DNA from: Candidatus Coatesiibacteriota bacterium
GTDB taxonomy: Bacteria; RBG-13-66-14; B26-G2
Direction: 5' to 3'
DNA length: 7,073 bases
Assembly: GCA_003647715.1 (NCBI GenBank)
Contig: QMNJ01000079.1
Span: forward strand, 1 to 7,073
Under the pieces are notes generated by a model that was not told where the DNA came from, searched no databases, and was given only the letters and a program-made list of their open reading frames with translations. A program made the position numbers and the translations under genes. The stretch's first letter is position 1. Each line of letters begins with the position of its first letter. Positions 5,775 through 7,073 of the stretch are shown one piece after another.

Positions 5775-6050
5775 GTGAATTTTACAGGTATTATATTTGG
5801 AATTGGTATTATTTTACTTATTGGCTTATTACATATTCTTATAATAAAAATAGAATATCACCTATCATACAGATTATGGGTTGTTTTTGCTGTTTTTGGA
5901 TTATTACTTTTATTTGTTTCTACCCTTTTTAATGATGATGTAGTATCAATAATGTTTGGTATTCTTGGAGCACTTGTAGGTTTTTCTGCTTATGAACTGA
6001 TACTTCAGAGGAAGCGGGTAGAGAAGGGTTGGTTTCCAAAGAGAAAATAG
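5775..6050 (+). CDS. DUF4491 family small membrane protein
   Basis: The 91-residue product has three hydrophobic segments (about 4-24, 33-52 and 56-77) and a short basic C-terminal tail. The opening MNFTGIIFGIGI, the ELILQRKRVEKGWFPK ending and the overall length match the DUF4491 family as I know it; its function is unknown. The start is GTG at 5775 with an AAGG about 7 bases upstream; the ATG just before it (5770) is out of frame. Base composition is striking: 5821-5940 is 25% G+C by count, while sampled stretches of the BMC and mrp genes are 55-58%. This may indicate transfer, or just the Phe/Leu/Ile content of a membrane protein. It sits 41 bp after the aldolase. Co-transcription is possible, but no functional link to the BMC is shown. 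Confidence 0.82.
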   Translation: MNFTGIIFGIGIILLIGLLHILIIKIEYHLSYRLWVVFAVFGLLLLFVSTLFNDDVVSIMFGILGALVGFSAYELILQRKRVEKGWFPKRK

Positions 6051-6067
6051 TAATTTTGTTCATTGTC

Positions 6068-6074
6068 AGGAGGT
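6068..6074 (+). promoter_or_regulatory. Ribosome binding site that decides the Mrp start
   Basis: AGGAGGT is 7 bases before ATG 6082, an ideal spacing. The in-frame TTG at 6079 would be only 4 bases away and is the poorer choice. Confidence 0.75.
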
Positions 6075-6081
6075 TGCTTTG

Positions 6082-6969
6082 ATGACTGAAAAAGGAAGTT
6101 TTGGTAATAATAAGTTTGAGGTGAAGCGTTTTAAGGGTGAGGACGACAGGTCGTATGAGCAGAGGAAGAGGATTGTAGATAAGTTTGCCGGAGTGAAATT
6201 GCGCCTTCTTGTCCTAAGCGGTAAGGGTGGTGTGGGCAAGAGCTTCGTCGCCACCAATCTTGCATTTACGCTTTCGCAGATGGATTACAGAGTCGGTTTG
6301 GTGGATGTGGACATACATGGTCCCAGCATACCGAAGTTGATGGGTCTTGAGGGTGTGAAGATAGAGATTAAGGATAATCAGATAATGCCGGTTAGATACA
6401 CCGATGGTCTTGAGGTTATTTCTATCGGCTTCTTTATGAAAGGCGACGATAGTGTGATATGGAGGGGACCGATGAAGGCAGGTGCCATAAGGCAGTTTCT
6501 TGGGGATGTTGCCTGGGGTGATATTGACATGCTGGTGGTAGATTCGCCACCTGGGACAGGCGACGAACCTCTGTCGGTGGCTCAGCTCCTTCTTGGTGCT
6601 CGTGGCTCTATTGTGGTGACTACACCACAGGATTTGTCGGTGGGCAATGTTGGTCGCTCGGTAACCTTTTCCAGGACGGTGGGTATGCCGGTGATTGGGG
6701 CGGTGGAGAATATGAGCTATATGACCTGCCCCCACTGTGGTGAGCGAATAGAGCTATTTCCGGGAAGGGGAGCGGATACATTGTATAAGGAGATGGGTGT
6801 TCCGGTTATAGGTCGCTTACCATTTAAGCCAGAGGTGGTTGCCCTTGCAGATGAGGGTAAACTTGCGGTAAGGGATGATGATGAATTCAAAAATGCGTTT
6901 GATGGTATAGCAGAGAAGGTAATAGAATACCAGAGGAAGATTGAGGGGGTAAGAAAGAAGAGAGAATAA
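6082..6969 (+). CDS. mrp: Mrp/NBP35-family P-loop ATPase (iron-sulfur cluster carrier)
   Basis: This cytoplasmic ATPase of the Mrp/ApbC/NBP35 family is expected to bind and deliver iron-sulfur clusters to target proteins. Counting from ATG 6082 (295 residues), there is a charged N-terminal segment (about 1-38), the deviant Walker A SGKGGVGKS (46-54), DVDIHGPSIPKLMG (75-88), the Walker-B region MLVVDSPPGTGDEP (150-163), TTPQDLSVGNV (180-190), and the cluster-binding CPHC (C216, C219) in ENMSYMTCPHCGERIELFPG. It lacks the FSCA/MIP18-type domain of about 100 residues that begins many bacterial Mrp proteins, and also lacks the N-terminal four-cysteine ferredoxin-like motif of NBP35. It is therefore the short core form. 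It follows DUF4491 by 31 bp. G+C returns to about 55%. Family assignment is secure; cellular targets are unknown. Confidence 0.93.
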   Translation: MTEKGSFGNNKFEVKRFKGEDDRSYEQRKRIVDKFAGVKLRLLVLSGKGGVGKSFVATNLAFTLSQMDYRVGLVDVDIHGPSIPKLMGLEGVKIEIKDNQIMPVRYTDGLEVISIGFFMKGDDSVIWRGPMKAGAIRQFLGDVAWGDIDMLVVDSPPGTGDEPLSVAQLLLGARGSIVVTTPQDLSVGNVGRSVTFSRTVGMPVIGAVENMSYMTCPHCGERIELFPGRGADTLYKEMGVPVIGRLPFKPEVVALADEGKLAVRDDDEFKNAFDGIAEKVIEYQRKIEGVRKKRE

Positions 6970-7073
6970 ATGTTTGGGCAAGTTTGAGAAAAAATAGTTG
7001 AACCTAAAAGAGCATAGTTTTATGGGTCATGGGACCTTACAATTCTGAAGATTCTATCTTTTATCTTATCAAA
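6970..7073. other. AT-rich non-coding end of the window
   Basis: I see no gene start supported by a ribosome binding site, no tRNA and no GC-rich terminator stem in these bases. GGTC-ATGG-GACC and AAGAT-TCT-ATCTT are only 4- and 5-bp inverted repeats and are too weak to call. Confidence 0.5.

Noticed and set aside
6214..6735. 173-codon open frame on the minus strand opposite mrp
   Set aside because: It lies wholly opposite the well-supported mrp gene. Its translation is His/Arg-rich with no recognisable domain, and it has no ribosome binding site or partner gene.
7031..7063. Small inverted repeats near the right edge as terminator or regulatory hairpins
   Set aside because: The stems are 4-5 bp, weak, and without a U tract; they are expected by chance in AT-rich DNA.
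1..7073. CRISPR array, tRNA, rRNA, insertion sequence or phage attachment site
   Set aside because: I saw no regularly spaced repeats, cloverleaf, transposase or terminal inverted repeats. The window is almost fully occupied by protein-coding genes.

Overview
The window is bacterial chromosomal DNA and contains a compact operon for a bacterial microcompartment (BMC). Gene starts with Shine-Dalgarno sequences, the housekeeping set der-plsY-gpsA and sigma70-like promoter hexamers all indicate a bacterium. Frequent ATA (Ile) and AGA/AGG (Arg) codons make it unlike enterobacteria. I cannot name the phylum. The aldolase-plus-three-vertex-protein combination resembles the Planctomycetes/Verrucomicrobia-type (PVM-type) BMC loci, which are known in those phyla and scattered in uncultured candidate phyla.

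Left part (1-2481, minus strand): a tightly overlapping operon der > plsY > gpsA, with 4-bp ATGA and GTGA overlaps. Der is the ribosome-assembly GTPase. PlsY and GpsA make, respectively, 1-acylglycerol-3-phosphate and glycerol-3-phosphate for phospholipid synthesis. gpsA runs off the left edge. Between der and the next gene is a 65-bp divergent promoter region with a 16-bp palindrome.

Middle part (2526-5733, plus strand): a cupin_5 (DUF985) gene is followed, after a 73-bp gap holding a good candidate promoter, by five genes that overlap or nearly touch. These are BMC-V pentamer 1 (with an unusual basic tail), BMC-V pentamer 2 (diverged), an exported GH114/TM1410-like glycosidase-type protein, BMC-V pentamer 3, and a class II (FucA/RhaD-type) aldolase. 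The aldolase carries a C-terminal extension: a three-cysteine knuckle, an Asn/Gly/Lys linker and an amphipathic helix that looks like an encapsulation peptide. By analogy with PVM-type BMCs, the aldolase would cleave a deoxysugar phosphate (fuculose- or rhamnulose-1-phosphate) inside the shell to dihydroxyacetone phosphate and lactaldehyde, with the shell retaining the aldehyde. No hexamer (BMC-H) or trimer (BMC-T) shell gene, aldehyde dehydrogenase or PduL is present here, so the rest of the compartment must be encoded elsewhere. A secreted polysaccharide-hydrolase-like protein within this operon is the most unusual point.

Right part (5775-7073, plus strand): a very AT-rich gene for a small DUF4491 membrane protein, then an Mrp/NBP35-type P-loop ATPase for iron-sulfur cluster handling, then about 100 bp with no recognisable feature.
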